A DNA stretch of 64,000 nucleotides from Micromonospora polyrhachis (GCF_014203835.1 NZ_JACHJW010000001.1:4352501-4416500); one strand, 5' to 3'; positions 56,493-64,000 are shown, numbered from the stretch's first letter. Program-made: numbers and translations. The notes: a model not told the origin generated them from the sequence alone.

Positions 56493-57776
56493 GTGAAGAC
56501 AGGAAAGGGCCTGCGCGTCACCGCTGCCGCGCTGGCCGGGATGGTCGCCCTCGCTGCCTGTGGCGGCGGGGACGATGCCGCCGACAGCGGCCCGGCCACC
56601 CTGCGGATGACGGTCTGGACCGCCAACGAGGCGCACCTCAAGCTGTTCAACGAGATCGCCGACGAATACAAGAAGACCCACTCGAACATCGCCGAGATCA
56701 AGTTCGATCCGCTGCCGTTCGACAACTACACCACCACGCTGACCACGCAGATCGCCGGCGGCAACGCCCCCGACCTGGCGTGGATCTTCGAGAACTCGGC
56801 CCCCGACTTCGTCTCCTCCGGCGCGCTCCTGCCGCTGGACGAGACCCTGAAGAAGACCGAGGGCTACGGGTACGACGACCTGTCGCCGGCCACCCTCAAG
56901 CTGTGGCAGGACGGTGGGAAGCTGTACGCGTACCCGTTCTCCACCTCGCCCTTCGGTGTCTTCGTCAACACCGACCTGCTCAAGAAGGCCGGTCAGAAGA
57001 CGCCGGCCGAGCTGATCGCCGCAGGCCAGTGGAACTGGACCAACGCGTTGGCCGCCGCCTCGGCCGCCAACGCCGCCACCGGCAAGGCCGGCATCGTGAT
57101 CCGGGACTTCGACTACAAGGGCTGGGACAACCTCTCCACCTACTTCACCGGTTGGGGTGCCCAGGCGTGGAGCGCGGACGGCAAGACCTGCGGCTTCACC
57201 TCCCCGGAGATGGTCGACGCGATGACCACGCTGCACAAGGCGATCTTCGTCGACAAGGCGATGCCCGGCCCGGGTACGACCGCCGACTTCTTCGCCGGTG
57301 AGGCGGCCATGACGGTCACCCAGATCTCCCGTGCCTCGCTGCTCAAGAAGGACGGCTTCGGCTGGGACCTGGTGCCGCTGCCGGCCGGTCCGAAGGGCAA
57401 CTACTCGGTGGTCGGCCAGGCCGGCCTCGGGGTGCTGAAGAAGAGCAAGCACGCCCAGGCGGCGGCCGACTTCCTGGCGTACTTCACCAACGCCACCAAC
57501 TCGGCGAAGCTCGCCCAGTTCTTCCCGCCGCCGCGCCAGTCGCAGCTGACCGCCGAGACGCTGGCCAAGACCAACCCGACGCTCACTCCGGAGCAGCTCC
57601 AGAAGGTCGTCATCGACGGCATCACCAACGGGGTCGTCAAGCCCAACCACGCCGGCCAGGCCGAGTTGAGCCAGCAGGTCCGGGCCAGCCTCGACCCGCT
57701 GTGGAAGGCGGACGCCGACGTCAAGGCGGTACTGGACGGCGTCTGCACCAAGATCCAGCCGTTGCTGGCGAAGTAG
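56493..57776 (+). CDS. Sugar ABC transporter substrate-binding lipoprotein
   Basis: This 427-residue family-1 extracellular solute-binding protein has a lipoprotein signal (MVALAAC, lipobox LAAC at about residues 19-22), LRMTVWTANEAHLKLFNEIA, IAGGNAPDLAWIF and the conserved YAYPFSTSPFGVFVNTDLLK. It should bind a sugar or oligosaccharide outside the membrane and hand it to the two permeases encoded next. The gene lies in the LacI-controlled operon. No ATPase is encoded here, so a shared MsiK/MalK-like ATPase from elsewhere, perhaps that at 20695, is needed. Confidence 0.93.
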   Translation: MKTGKGLRVTAAALAGMVALAACGGGDDAADSGPATLRMTVWTANEAHLKLFNEIADEYKKTHSNIAEIKFDPLPFDNYTTTLTTQIAGGNAPDLAWIFENSAPDFVSSGALLPLDETLKKTEGYGYDDLSPATLKLWQDGGKLYAYPFSTSPFGVFVNTDLLKKAGQKTPAELIAAGQWNWTNALAAASAANAATGKAGIVIRDFDYKGWDNLSTYFTGWGAQAWSADGKTCGFTSPEMVDAMTTLHKAIFVDKAMPGPGTTADFFAGEAAMTVTQISRASLLKKDGFGWDLVPLPAGPKGNYSVVGQAGLGVLKKSKHAQAAADFLAYFTNATNSAKLAQFFPPPRQSQLTAETLAKTNPTLTPEQLQKVVIDGITNGVVKPNHAGQAELSQQVRASLDPLWKADADVKAVLDGVCTKIQPLLAK

Positions 57777-57788
57777 GGACTCCCAGAC

Positions 57789-58775
57789 ATGTCCGAGACG
57801 GACACCGTGGCGGGCCGGGAATCGGCCCGGCCCGCCACCGGGGGGCGTACCGCCGAACCGGCCGGTCCGCGGCGGGCGGGTGACCGCCGGCCGTACTGGA
57901 CCGCCCGACGACGGGACCAGCTCACCGGTTACCTGTTCATCACCCCGCAACTGCTGGGCAGCGCGGTCTTCGTGATCCTGCCGCTGATCCTGGTGGTCTG
58001 GTACAGCCTGCACGAATGGAACGTGCTCGCCGGCACCTTCGACTACGTCGGGGCCGAGAACTACCAGGCGCTGGCCGACGACACCAACCTGCCGGGCGTA
58101 CTGAAGGCCACCGGGCTCTTCTCGATCGGGCTGGTGATCTTCAACCTCGCCCTGGCGCTGCTGCTCGCGGTCCTGCTCAACCAGCGGCTACGCGGCAGCA
58201 TCGTGTTCCGTACCCTCTTCTTCTCGCCGGTGGTCGTGTCGCTGGTGGCCTGGACCATCGTCTGGGGCTTCCTGCTCCAGGACAACGGCGGGATCAACGG
58301 GCTGCTCGACACCATCGGCGTCGACGGGCCGAACTGGCTGCGCGGCGAAACCACCGCCATGCTCTCGGTCATCGTCGTACAGGTCTTCAAGAACGTCGGC
58401 CTCAACATGGTGCTCTTCCTGGCCGCGCTCCAGGGCGTGCCGGGCGAACTGTACGAGGCTGCCGAGGTCGACGGGGCCAGCCGGATGCGCCAGTTCTGGC
58501 GGATCACCGTGCCGTTGATCAGCCCGACGATCCTGCTCACCTCGATCATCACGGTGGTCGGCTCGTTGCAGGTCTTCGCGCAGATCGCCGTGCTGACCCA
58601 GGGCGGGCCGGGCACCTCCACCACCGTGCTCGTCTACTACCTCTACCAGCAGGCGTTCCAGTTCCACCACTTCGGCTACGGCGCCACCCTGTCGATCGTG
58701 CTTTTCGCCATCGTCCTCGCGCTGACCGTGCTCCAGTGGCAGATGCGCAAGAGGTGGGTCTTCCATGAATCGTGA
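57789..58775 (+). CDS. Sugar ABC transporter permease (MalF/UgpA-like)
   Basis: This 328-residue protein has a cytoplasmic N-terminus of ~55 residues rich in Arg/Ala/Pro, and six transmembrane helices (first VFVILPLILVVWYSLHEWNV). The EAA loop that contacts the ATPase is YEAAEVDGASRMRQFWRITV, with P-L-I-S-P after it. The C-terminus is QMRKRWVFHES. It starts 12 nt after the binding protein and overlaps the next permease by 11 nt, so both are made together. Confidence 0.92.
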   Translation: MSETDTVAGRESARPATGGRTAEPAGPRRAGDRRPYWTARRRDQLTGYLFITPQLLGSAVFVILPLILVVWYSLHEWNVLAGTFDYVGAENYQALADDTNLPGVLKATGLFSIGLVIFNLALALLLAVLLNQRLRGSIVFRTLFFSPVVVSLVAWTIVWGFLLQDNGGINGLLDTIGVDGPNWLRGETTAMLSVIVVQVFKNVGLNMVLFLAALQGVPGELYEAAEVDGASRMRQFWRITVPLISPTILLTSIITVVGSLQVFAQIAVLTQGGPGTSTTVLVYYLYQQAFQFHHFGYGATLSIVLFAIVLALTVLQWQMRKRWVFHES

Positions 58776-59607
58776 CATCTCGCGTCGGACCAAGCTCGTG
58801 CTCTACGGCGTACTGATGGTCCTGTGCATTCCGTTCGTCTTCCCGACCTGGTGGATGGTCACCTCGTCGCTGAAGCCGATCGCCGACATCTTCGCCTTCC
58901 CGCCGCAGCTCTGGCCGACCGACGTCCAGTTCGACGCGTACCAGCGGGTGTTCGAGTTGCAGCCGTTCGAACGGCAGTACTTCAACAGCCTCTACATCGC
59001 GCTGATCGTCACCGTCGGCACGCTGGCGGTCTCGGCCCTCTCCGGGTACGCCTTCGCGCGGATCCGGTTCCGGGGACAGAACGTGCTGTTCCTGGTGGTG
59101 CTCGCCGGCCTGCTCATCCCGAGCGAGGTGACGATCGTCCCGCTGTTCCAGATGTTCTTCAAGCTCGGGCTGGTCGACACCCACTGGCCGCTGATCCTGG
59201 TGCCGATCCTCGGTGCGCCCAGCGTGCTGGCGACGTTCATCATGCGGCAGTTCTTCATCAGCCTCCCCGGTGAACTGGAGGAGGCGGCCAGGGTGGACGG
59301 GCTGGGCCGGTTCGCGACCTTCTGGAAGATCGCCCTGCCGCTGTCCCGCCCGGCGCTGGGTGCGGTGGCCATCTTCACCTTCCTGCACAGCTGGAACCTC
59401 TATCTCGAACCGATCGTGTTCCTCTCCTCGCCGGAGAACTTCACCCTGCCGCAGGCGTTGACCCAGTTCGTCGACGCGTACGGCGGCCCGATGTGGAACG
59501 TTCAACTGGCTGCCGCCTCGATGACCGCACTGCCCGTACTGGCGGTGTTCGTGGTAGCGCAGAAGCAGTTCGTCGAGGGTCTGGCGCACACCGGTCTGAA
59601 GGGATGA
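58765..59607 (+). CDS. Sugar ABC transporter permease (MalG/UgpE-like)
   Basis: This 280-residue protein is the second half of the importer, with six membrane segments, CIPFVFPTWWMVTSSLKPIA at the N-terminus and the EAA loop LEEAARVDGLGRFATFWKIA. Its start overlaps the first permease by 11 nt, and its stop overlaps the ROK gene (ATGA), indicating a tight operon. The C-terminus VVAQKQFVEGLAHTGLKG is the standard MalG-type end. Confidence 0.93.
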   Translation: MNRDISRRTKLVLYGVLMVLCIPFVFPTWWMVTSSLKPIADIFAFPPQLWPTDVQFDAYQRVFELQPFERQYFNSLYIALIVTVGTLAVSALSGYAFARIRFRGQNVLFLVVLAGLLIPSEVTIVPLFQMFFKLGLVDTHWPLILVPILGAPSVLATFIMRQFFISLPGELEEAARVDGLGRFATFWKIALPLSRPALGAVAIFTFLHSWNLYLEPIVFLSSPENFTLPQALTQFVDAYGGPMWNVQLAAASMTALPVLAVFVVAQKQFVEGLAHTGLKG

Positions 59608-60593
59608 GCAACCCGCAGCACCATCATGTCGGCATCGACACACTGCACGTCGGGGTCGGCATCGACACACTGCACATCGGCATCGACATCGGCGGCACGA
59701 AGACCCTCGCCGTGCTGGTGACCCCAGCCGGCGAGGTCGTGGCCCGGAGCACGGCCGGCACCCCGGCCCGGCAGGGTCCGGCAGCGGTCCTGGAAACCGC
59801 CGCCGGGCTCGTCCGGCGGTTGCTCCCCGACAACGCTGGCGACGCGCTGGTCACCGTCGGGGTCGGCGCGGCCGGCACCATCGACCCGGACACCGGCACC
59901 GTCCGGTACGCCACCGACAGCCTGCCCGGCTGGGCCGGCACCCCGATCGCCGACGAACTCACCGCCCGACTGGCCGGCAACCTGGGGGAGCGGGTACGTC
60001 TCGCCCCGGTACGCGTCGACAACGACGTGAACGCCGCCGCACTCGGCGAGACCTGGGCCGGTGCCGGCCGAGGCCGACGACACCTGCTCCTGGTCGCCGC
60101 CGGCACCGGGCTCGGCGGCGGACTGATCCGGGACGGCCGGGTCGACCACGGTGCCCGGGGCGGGGCCGGTGAAGTGGCCCATCTGCCGGTGCCCGGAGCC
60201 GAGCGCCTGCGCTGCGGCTGCGGTCGGTACGGTCACCTGGAGGCGATCGCCTCCGGCACCGGGCTCGCGGCCGCGTACGAGTTGGCCACCGGGGAACGGA
60301 TCGCCGGGCAGTTGGTGGCAGAGCGGGCCACGGTCGGGGACACCACCGCGCAGGCGGTGCTCGACCGGGCCGGCACGGCGCTGGGCCGGACCCTCGCGGG
60401 GCTGGTCACCCTGCTCGACCCGCAGGCCGTACTGGTGGCTGGCGGGGCGGGGGACGCGCTGCTCCCGGCCGCCGCTATCGCGTACCCGGCAGAACTTCCC
60501 CCGGCCTGGGCCGACGTGCCGTTGCTACCCGCCGCGCTCGGCGCCGACTCGGTCGCCGTCGGCGCGGCCCGACTAGCCATGGAGGACCTGTGA
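59604..60593 (+). CDS. ROK-family sugar kinase (putative ManNAc kinase)
   Basis: This 329-residue protein has the ROK ATP motif IGIDIGGTKTLAVLV, GVGAAGTIDPDTG, VRVDNDVNAAALGETWAG and the metal-site loop LRCGCGRYGHLEAIASG. In the usual ROK zinc motif (C-x-C-G-x-x-G-C-x-E) the third Cys is His here (CGCGRYGHLE). The N-terminus has a direct repeat (GIDTLHVGVGIDTLHIGIDI). It precedes nanE by a GTGA overlap, so it probably phosphorylates N-acetylmannosamine to the 6-phosphate. A glucokinase or transcription role is less likely, as no DNA-binding domain is present. Confidence 0.87.
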   Translation: MSNPQHHHVGIDTLHVGVGIDTLHIGIDIGGTKTLAVLVTPAGEVVARSTAGTPARQGPAAVLETAAGLVRRLLPDNAGDALVTVGVGAAGTIDPDTGTVRYATDSLPGWAGTPIADELTARLAGNLGERVRLAPVRVDNDVNAAALGETWAGAGRGRRHLLLVAAGTGLGGGLIRDGRVDHGARGGAGEVAHLPVPGAERLRCGCGRYGHLEAIASGTGLAAAYELATGERIAGQLVAERATVGDTTAQAVLDRAGTALGRTLAGLVTLLDPQAVLVAGGAGDALLPAAAIAYPAELPPAWADVPLLPAALGADSVAVGAARLAMEDL

Positions 60594-61279
60594 CGATTCT
60601 GGACGACCTGCGTGGTGGCCTGGTCATCTCCTGCCAGCCGCTGCCCGACGAGCCGGACGACCCGATGCGTGACCCGTACGTGCAGGCGCGGGTGGCCGCT
60701 GCCGCGGTACGGGGTGGCGCGGTGGCGATTCGGGCGAACGGGCTGGCCGACATCGCGGCGATCAGGGCCACTGTGGACGTACCGGTGATCGGGTTGGTGA
60801 AGGCGGGCAGCGACGGGGTCTTCATCACCCCCACCGCGACGCACGCCGTCGACGCGGCGTTGGCCGGGGCGCACATCGTCGCGGTCGACGCCACCGACCG
60901 GCCCCGGCCGGACGGGCGCAGCTTCGCCGACACCGTCCAGGCGGTACGCGAGTGCAGCCGCGCCCTGGTGCTCGCCGACATCTCCACCGAACAGGAGGCG
61001 GTGGCGGCGGTCGAGGCGGGAGCCGACGCGGTGGCCACCACCCTGTCCGGCTACACCCCGGACAGCCCGGCGACCGACGGACCCGACCTGGATCTGCTGG
61101 CCCGGCTGACCAAGCTGCTGTCGGTGCCGGTGATCGCCGAGGGGCGCTACCGGGACACCGAGCAGATCGGCGAGGCCTTCGCCGCCGGGGCACACGCCGT
61201 GGTGATGGGCAATGCCGTCACCTCACCGCTGTGGATCACCCGCCGGCTCGTCCCGGCCACCCCCCGGGCCACCGGCTGA
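60590..61279 (+). CDS. nanE: N-acetylmannosamine-6-phosphate 2-epimerase
   Basis: This 229-residue TIM-barrel enzyme converts ManNAc-6-phosphate to GlcNAc-6-phosphate. Features are LVISCQPLPDEPDDPMRD, VAIRANGLADIAAIR, VPVIGLVKAGSDGVFITP, IVAVDATDRPRP, ATTLSGYTPDSPA and VIAEGRYRDTEQIGEAFAAG. All match the NanE consensus (including the catalytic Lys and Glu). It is the last enzyme of the sugar operon before the palindromic repeat. No NanA, NagA or NagB is encoded here, so the remaining steps must lie elsewhere. Confidence 0.93.
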   Translation: MTILDDLRGGLVISCQPLPDEPDDPMRDPYVQARVAAAAVRGGAVAIRANGLADIAAIRATVDVPVIGLVKAGSDGVFITPTATHAVDAALAGAHIVAVDATDRPRPDGRSFADTVQAVRECSRALVLADISTEQEAVAAVEAGADAVATTLSGYTPDSPATDGPDLDLLARLTKLLSVPVIAEGRYRDTEQIGEAFAAGAHAVVMGNAVTSPLWITRRLVPATPRATG

Positions 61280-61282
61280 GTG

Positions 61283-61334
61283 CAAGGAAGGGTCCCTTCC
61301 TATCGCTTTTTGCATAGGAAGGGGCCCTTCCTAA
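61283..61334. repeat. AGGAAGGG-type palindromic intergenic element, copy 3 (double)
   Basis: Two core palindromes, AGGAAGGGTCCCTTCCT (61285-61301) and AGGAAGGGGCCCTTCCT (61316-61332), flank the loop ATCGCTTTTTGCAT. The element can pair in each half or across both. It lies 5 nt after the nanE stop. Confidence 0.85.
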
Positions 61335-61434
61335 CCCCTCGGCGGGCCGGACGGGTGCGGCGGAGGACTCCCGTCCGGAGGGCGTACGACTGGATGAGCC
61401 CGACGCGACGGGGGTGGTTGAGGATGGAGAGACG

Positions 61435-63096
61435 ATGAGAAGACGTAACGTCCTGGCTGCGGGACTGGGCGGTCTGGCCGCCGGCAGCCTGGCGGCCGTG
61501 ACCCTCGGCGGCGGCTCGGCGCTCGCCGCACCGGCAAAGGGTAGGAACCGGACGATCGCCCTGGTACCGCTCGACGACCGTCCGGTCAACGTGTACTGCT
61601 CGGAGATGACCGCCGCCAGCGCCGGGGTACGCCTGGAACTGCCGCCACGGGAGCTGCTCGGCCGGTTCTTCACCCCCGGCGACGGGGCGGGGATCGGCCG
61701 CTGGCTGGGCTCGGTCGGCAACGTCGACGGGTACGTCATCTCGGTGAGCATGCTCGCGTACGGCGGCCTGATCGCCTCGCGTACCGCCACCGCGACGATG
61801 GCCGAGGCGCTGGCCAACGTCGAGGCGATCCGTACGCTGCGTAGGGCTCGTCCGGACGCCACGATCGAGGTGCACGACACGATCCAGCGGCTCGCCCTGA
61901 CCAGCACCGGTACGCCGCTGGACGCGTACATCTCGTTGTTGGTCAGTTGGGCGAAGCTCTACGACCAGGTGGTGAACCTCGGCCAGGAGGAGCTGCGCGG
62001 GCAGCTCGACGCGACCCGGGCGCAGATCCCCGACGAGATCGTCGACGACTACCTCGCGGCGCGGGCCCGCAACCACCAGGTCAACAAGCTGATGGTGGAG
62101 TGGGTCGCCGACGGGACCATCAGCCACCTGGTGCTCTCCGAGGACGACACCGCGCCGGTCGGGCTGGCTCGGGCCGAGCGGGTCGAGCTGGAGGCGCTGG
62201 CCGCCCAGCTCGGCGTCACCGACCGGGTGGAGATCTTCCCGGGCGCGGACGAGGTGAACGCGCTGCTGGTGGCCCGGCTCATCGCCGCCGGAGACAACCC
62301 CACCTACCGGCTGGAGTACGCGGGCGTATCCGGCGAGAACTGGACGGCCCAACTGGAGGGCATCCCGTTCGCCGAGAACATCCGCCGGCACGTCAAGTCG
62401 GTCGGTGGCCGGGTGGTCGACGGCCCCGCCGACATTGTGCTCGCCGTGAACACCCCGTCGGCGGTGGCCGCCAACCGGGGCACCGACCTGGACACCTTCG
62501 TGGCCCGGATCGGGGCGCTGCTCGCCGCCGGCACCCCGGTCATCGTGGTGGACCCGTTGATCGTCAACAAGGGGGACCACGACCTGGTCTCCCGGATGGA
62601 GGCGGGGCTCGACCTGGCGGCGCTGCTGTCGTACTCCGGCTGGAACACCGGGGGCAACGCGCTGGGGCTGGCCCTCGGGCACGGCACCGCGCGCTGGTCG
62701 TACCTGCGTAACTCCGGCAGCGGCTTCGGGGTGCCGCAGATGTCGGCTCCGGGACAGGCACACGCCGAGTACCTGCTCTACCGGTTCGTCAAGGACGACC
62801 CGTGGAAGAACGTGGTGCAGACCGAGGCGTACGCCCACGCCCGTGCCCAGGGCTGGGACCCGTTGCGCCTCACCGACGAGCAGAAGGTCTACTTCGACGG
62901 TTGGCTACGTGACCGGCTCGCCCCGGTGACCTCGCGGTACTTCGCGGACCACTTCGCCGGGCACCGGATCGTGCTCGGTCGGCGGGGTGCGAAGACGTTC
63001 ACCGCGAAGTTGGCCCGGCTCGATTCGGTGCACGTCGAGCTGCCCTGGGACCGCCTCTTCGAGGTGACCCTGGAACCACACCTGCGCCTGTCCTGA
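61435..63096 (+). CDS. DUF4127 family protein, exported
   Basis: This 553-residue protein has an N-terminal signal of Tat-like form (MRRRNVLAAGLGGLAAGSLA to ALA, with RRRN instead of RR-x-F) and the DUF4127 domain over nearly the whole length: RTIALVPLDDRPVNVYCSEM, YGGLIASRT, LVLSEDDTAPVGLA, IFPGADEVNALLVARLIAA, GWNTGGNALGLALGHG and DRLFEVTLEPHLRLS. DUF4127 proteins occur near glycoside catabolism genes, and their chemistry is not established. The position after nanE suggests an extracytoplasmic role in the same sugar pathway. ATG 61435 has GGAGAG 4 nt upstream. Confidence 0.85.
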   Translation: MRRRNVLAAGLGGLAAGSLAAVTLGGGSALAAPAKGRNRTIALVPLDDRPVNVYCSEMTAASAGVRLELPPRELLGRFFTPGDGAGIGRWLGSVGNVDGYVISVSMLAYGGLIASRTATATMAEALANVEAIRTLRRARPDATIEVHDTIQRLALTSTGTPLDAYISLLVSWAKLYDQVVNLGQEELRGQLDATRAQIPDEIVDDYLAARARNHQVNKLMVEWVADGTISHLVLSEDDTAPVGLARAERVELEALAAQLGVTDRVEIFPGADEVNALLVARLIAAGDNPTYRLEYAGVSGENWTAQLEGIPFAENIRRHVKSVGGRVVDGPADIVLAVNTPSAVAANRGTDLDTFVARIGALLAAGTPVIVVDPLIVNKGDHDLVSRMEAGLDLAALLSYSGWNTGGNALGLALGHGTARWSYLRNSGSGFGVPQMSAPGQAHAEYLLYRFVKDDPWKNVVQTEAYAHARAQGWDPLRLTDEQKVYFDGWLRDRLAPVTSRYFADHFAGHRIVLGRRGAKTFTAKLARLDSVHVELPWDRLFEVTLEPHLRLS

Positions 63097-63101
63097 GGTG
63101 T

Positions 63102-63151
63102 GGGAAGGGCCCCTTCCGAGGCAGGAAGCGATAAGAAGGGGCCCTTCCTTA
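63102..63151. repeat. AGGAAGGG-type palindromic intergenic element, copy 4
   Basis: Arms GGAAGGGCCCCTTCC (63103-63117) and AAGGGGCCCTTCCTT (63136-63150). The loop contains GGCAGGAAGCGATA, matching the loop of copy 2. It supplies the TAA stop of the convergent GNAT gene (63151-63149). Confidence 0.8.
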
Positions 63152-63706
63152 CCGCCGGGCGCGGACGTGGCGGTGGCCGTCCTGCGGAAAGGCGGGCGGC
63201 TGGGCGGGCAGGGTATGTGCGAACCGGTAGCCGGTCTTCTCCGCCACCCGGCACGATGCTGGGTTGTCCACCTGATGGAGCAGGTCGAGGTGGTCCAACC
63301 CGTCGGCGGCGAAGGTGTCGAAGGCCCAGTCGGTGAGCGTTTCCAGAGCACGCGGGGCAATTCCGCGACCCCGAGCATGCGCCGCCGTCCAGTAGCCGAC
63401 CTCGGCGGTCCGGCCGGTGGGGTCGGCTCGCTTGAGGACGACGTTGGCGACCAGTTGGTCCTTACCGCTGTCCGGCCGCTCCTCCAGCACCGCGAAGCTG
63501 AGCCGCTGCCGGCTCTTCCAGCCCTGCCGCTGCACGTCCAGCCACCGTACGGCGTCCTCAGCGTTCTCCACGTGCAGCCGGGTCCACTGCCGCAGGATGG
63601 GGTCGCGGTAGATCTCGATCAACGCGGTGACGTCCCGATCACTCCAGGGGCGCAGGCGCAGTGCGGGAGCGGCTGGCGTCGCCTCTGTCCGTAGGACGGT
63701 CGTCAT
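63149..63706 (-). CDS. GNAT-family N-acetyltransferase (RimJ/RimL-like)
   Basis: This 185-residue protein has the RimJ/RimL form: LRLRPWSDRDVTALIEIYRD, QWTRLHVENAEDAVRWLDVQ, DQLVANVVLKRADPTGRTAEVGY, the acetyl-CoA loop HARGRGIAPRALETL and the end HQVDNPASCRVAEKTGYRFA. It should acetylate an amino group, perhaps a ribosomal protein N-terminus or a small amine. The second ATG at 63706 was chosen because AGGAGC is then 6 nt upstream. It is convergent with the DUF4127 gene across a palindromic repeat. Confidence 0.9.
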   Translation of the reverse strand: MTTVLRTEATPAAPALRLRPWSDRDVTALIEIYRDPILRQWTRLHVENAEDAVRWLDVQRQGWKSRQRLSFAVLEERPDSGKDQLVANVVLKRADPTGRTAEVGYWTAAHARGRGIAPRALETLTDWAFDTFAADGLDHLDLLHQVDNPASCRVAEKTGYRFAHTLPAQPPAFPQDGHRHVRARR

Positions 63707-63807
63707 CGGCATGCTCCTGTGGCTTCCGTCGGTGGATCGTCATTCGATCATGGTGCCGTCAGTGCCGCCGAATGACGGGCCTCAGCCGGGGACTGGACGC
63801 GATCTTC

Positions 63808-63813
63808 TAGGCT
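63808..63813 (+). promoter_or_regulatory. -10 box TAGGCT of a leaderless gene
   Basis: TAGGCT ends 6 nt before GTG 63820, and there is no ribosome binding site. Confidence 0.5.
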
Positions 63814-63819
63814 GACCCC

Positions 63820-64000
63820 GTGCCTGCGTTTCCGTTGATCGTGACGAGCCTCTGGGCGTACGTCGTCACACAGTTCGCGGAACTCACGACCCACCCGGCC
63901 GAGCTGGTCGCCGGGGCGGCGCTCGCCGCCGCGACGTTGATCGCGGTCGCCGTCACGGTTTACTTCGTCGGCTGGCCGGGTCGCCCGACTGATCCGGCAC
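63820..64000 (+). CDS. Hypothetical membrane protein, partial
   Basis: The gene runs off the right edge after 60 residues: VPAFPLIVTSLWAYVVTQFA, then a predicted membrane helix around LVAGAALAAATLIAVAVTVY. GTG 63820 was chosen because of the leaderless promoter TAGGCT 6 nt upstream. Too little is visible to name a family. Confidence 0.6.
   Translation, partial: MPAFPLIVTSLWAYVVTQFAELTTHPAELVAGAALAAATLIAVAVTVYFVGWPGRPTDPA

Noticed and set aside
1-64000. tRNA, rRNA, riboswitch or phage genes
   Set aside because: I looked for tRNA-like T-loops, rRNA stretches and integrase or structural phage genes and saw none; absence is by reading only, without a covariance search.

Overview
The window is about 70% GC with an almost gap-free mix of both strands. 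The gene content points to an actinobacterium of the Micromonosporaceae (Micromonospora-like): Ni superoxide dismutase with its protease SodX, a fused 2-oxoglutarate dehydrogenase (Kgd), DUF397/Scr1-type XRE pairs, DUF6104, CBM2-linked secreted enzymes, and many apparently leaderless genes with a TANNNT-type -10 box 6-8 nt before the start codon. No rRNA, tRNA or CRISPR array was seen. Taxonomy is inferred from family resemblance only.

Layout. 1-6985: an anti-sigma factor cut by the left edge, the divergent sodN/sodX locus, malic enzyme, a quinone-oxidoreductase-like MDR protein, a secreted beta-helix protein and a lipoprotein hydrolase. 7013-14412: a small nucleotidyltransferase-like gene, DUF6104, kgd, then an ABC-2 exporter divergent from a PadR regulator. 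14496-18386: a two-component system followed by an HtrA-type protease, an envelope-stress arrangement. 18657-24545: a BON-domain protein, a GT4 glycosyltransferase, an orphan MalK-like ATPase, and a carboxylesterase divergent from a TetR regulator. 24713-33631: chitinase with a compositionally foreign CBM2 module, a Ser/Thr kinase, a patatin-PlsC lipid pair and a 1274-residue membrane protein. 33763-39626: a Tat-exported amidase, a pterin dehydratase-FHA pair, and a methylarginine-to-ornithine degradation pair (ddaH-rocD).

39810-51987 is the accessory part. It holds a frameshifted ADP-ribosylglycohydrolase remnant, an XRE regulator with duplicated DUF397 partners, a Nei glycosylase, a SRPBCC gene with an apparent internal deletion, an IdeR-type iron box before a siderophore esterase, and a MerR-GyrI pair. 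An IS1182-family element sits in the centre of a palindromic intergenic element whose intact sister lies 1.6 kb away. After that come a DUF559 protein and a PEP-mutase-family enzyme.

52038-63096 is a sugar-utilisation locus around a LacI regulator. Two matching palindromic operators, exactly 100 bp apart, lie between a CoA-disulfide-reductase-like flavoprotein (minus) and the regulator (plus). Downstream of the regulator are an FAD oxidoreductase, an ABC importer (binding protein and two permeases), a ROK kinase, NanE and a DUF4127 protein. This suggests uptake and catabolism of an N-acetylmannosamine-containing or related glycan, with unusual redox partners. A RimJ-like acetyltransferase and a membrane protein cut by the right edge close the window.

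A family of palindromic repeats built on AGGAAGGGNCCCTTCCT recurs at least six times at gene ends. Several proteins carry in-frame minisatellites, so repeat expansion looks common in this genome.
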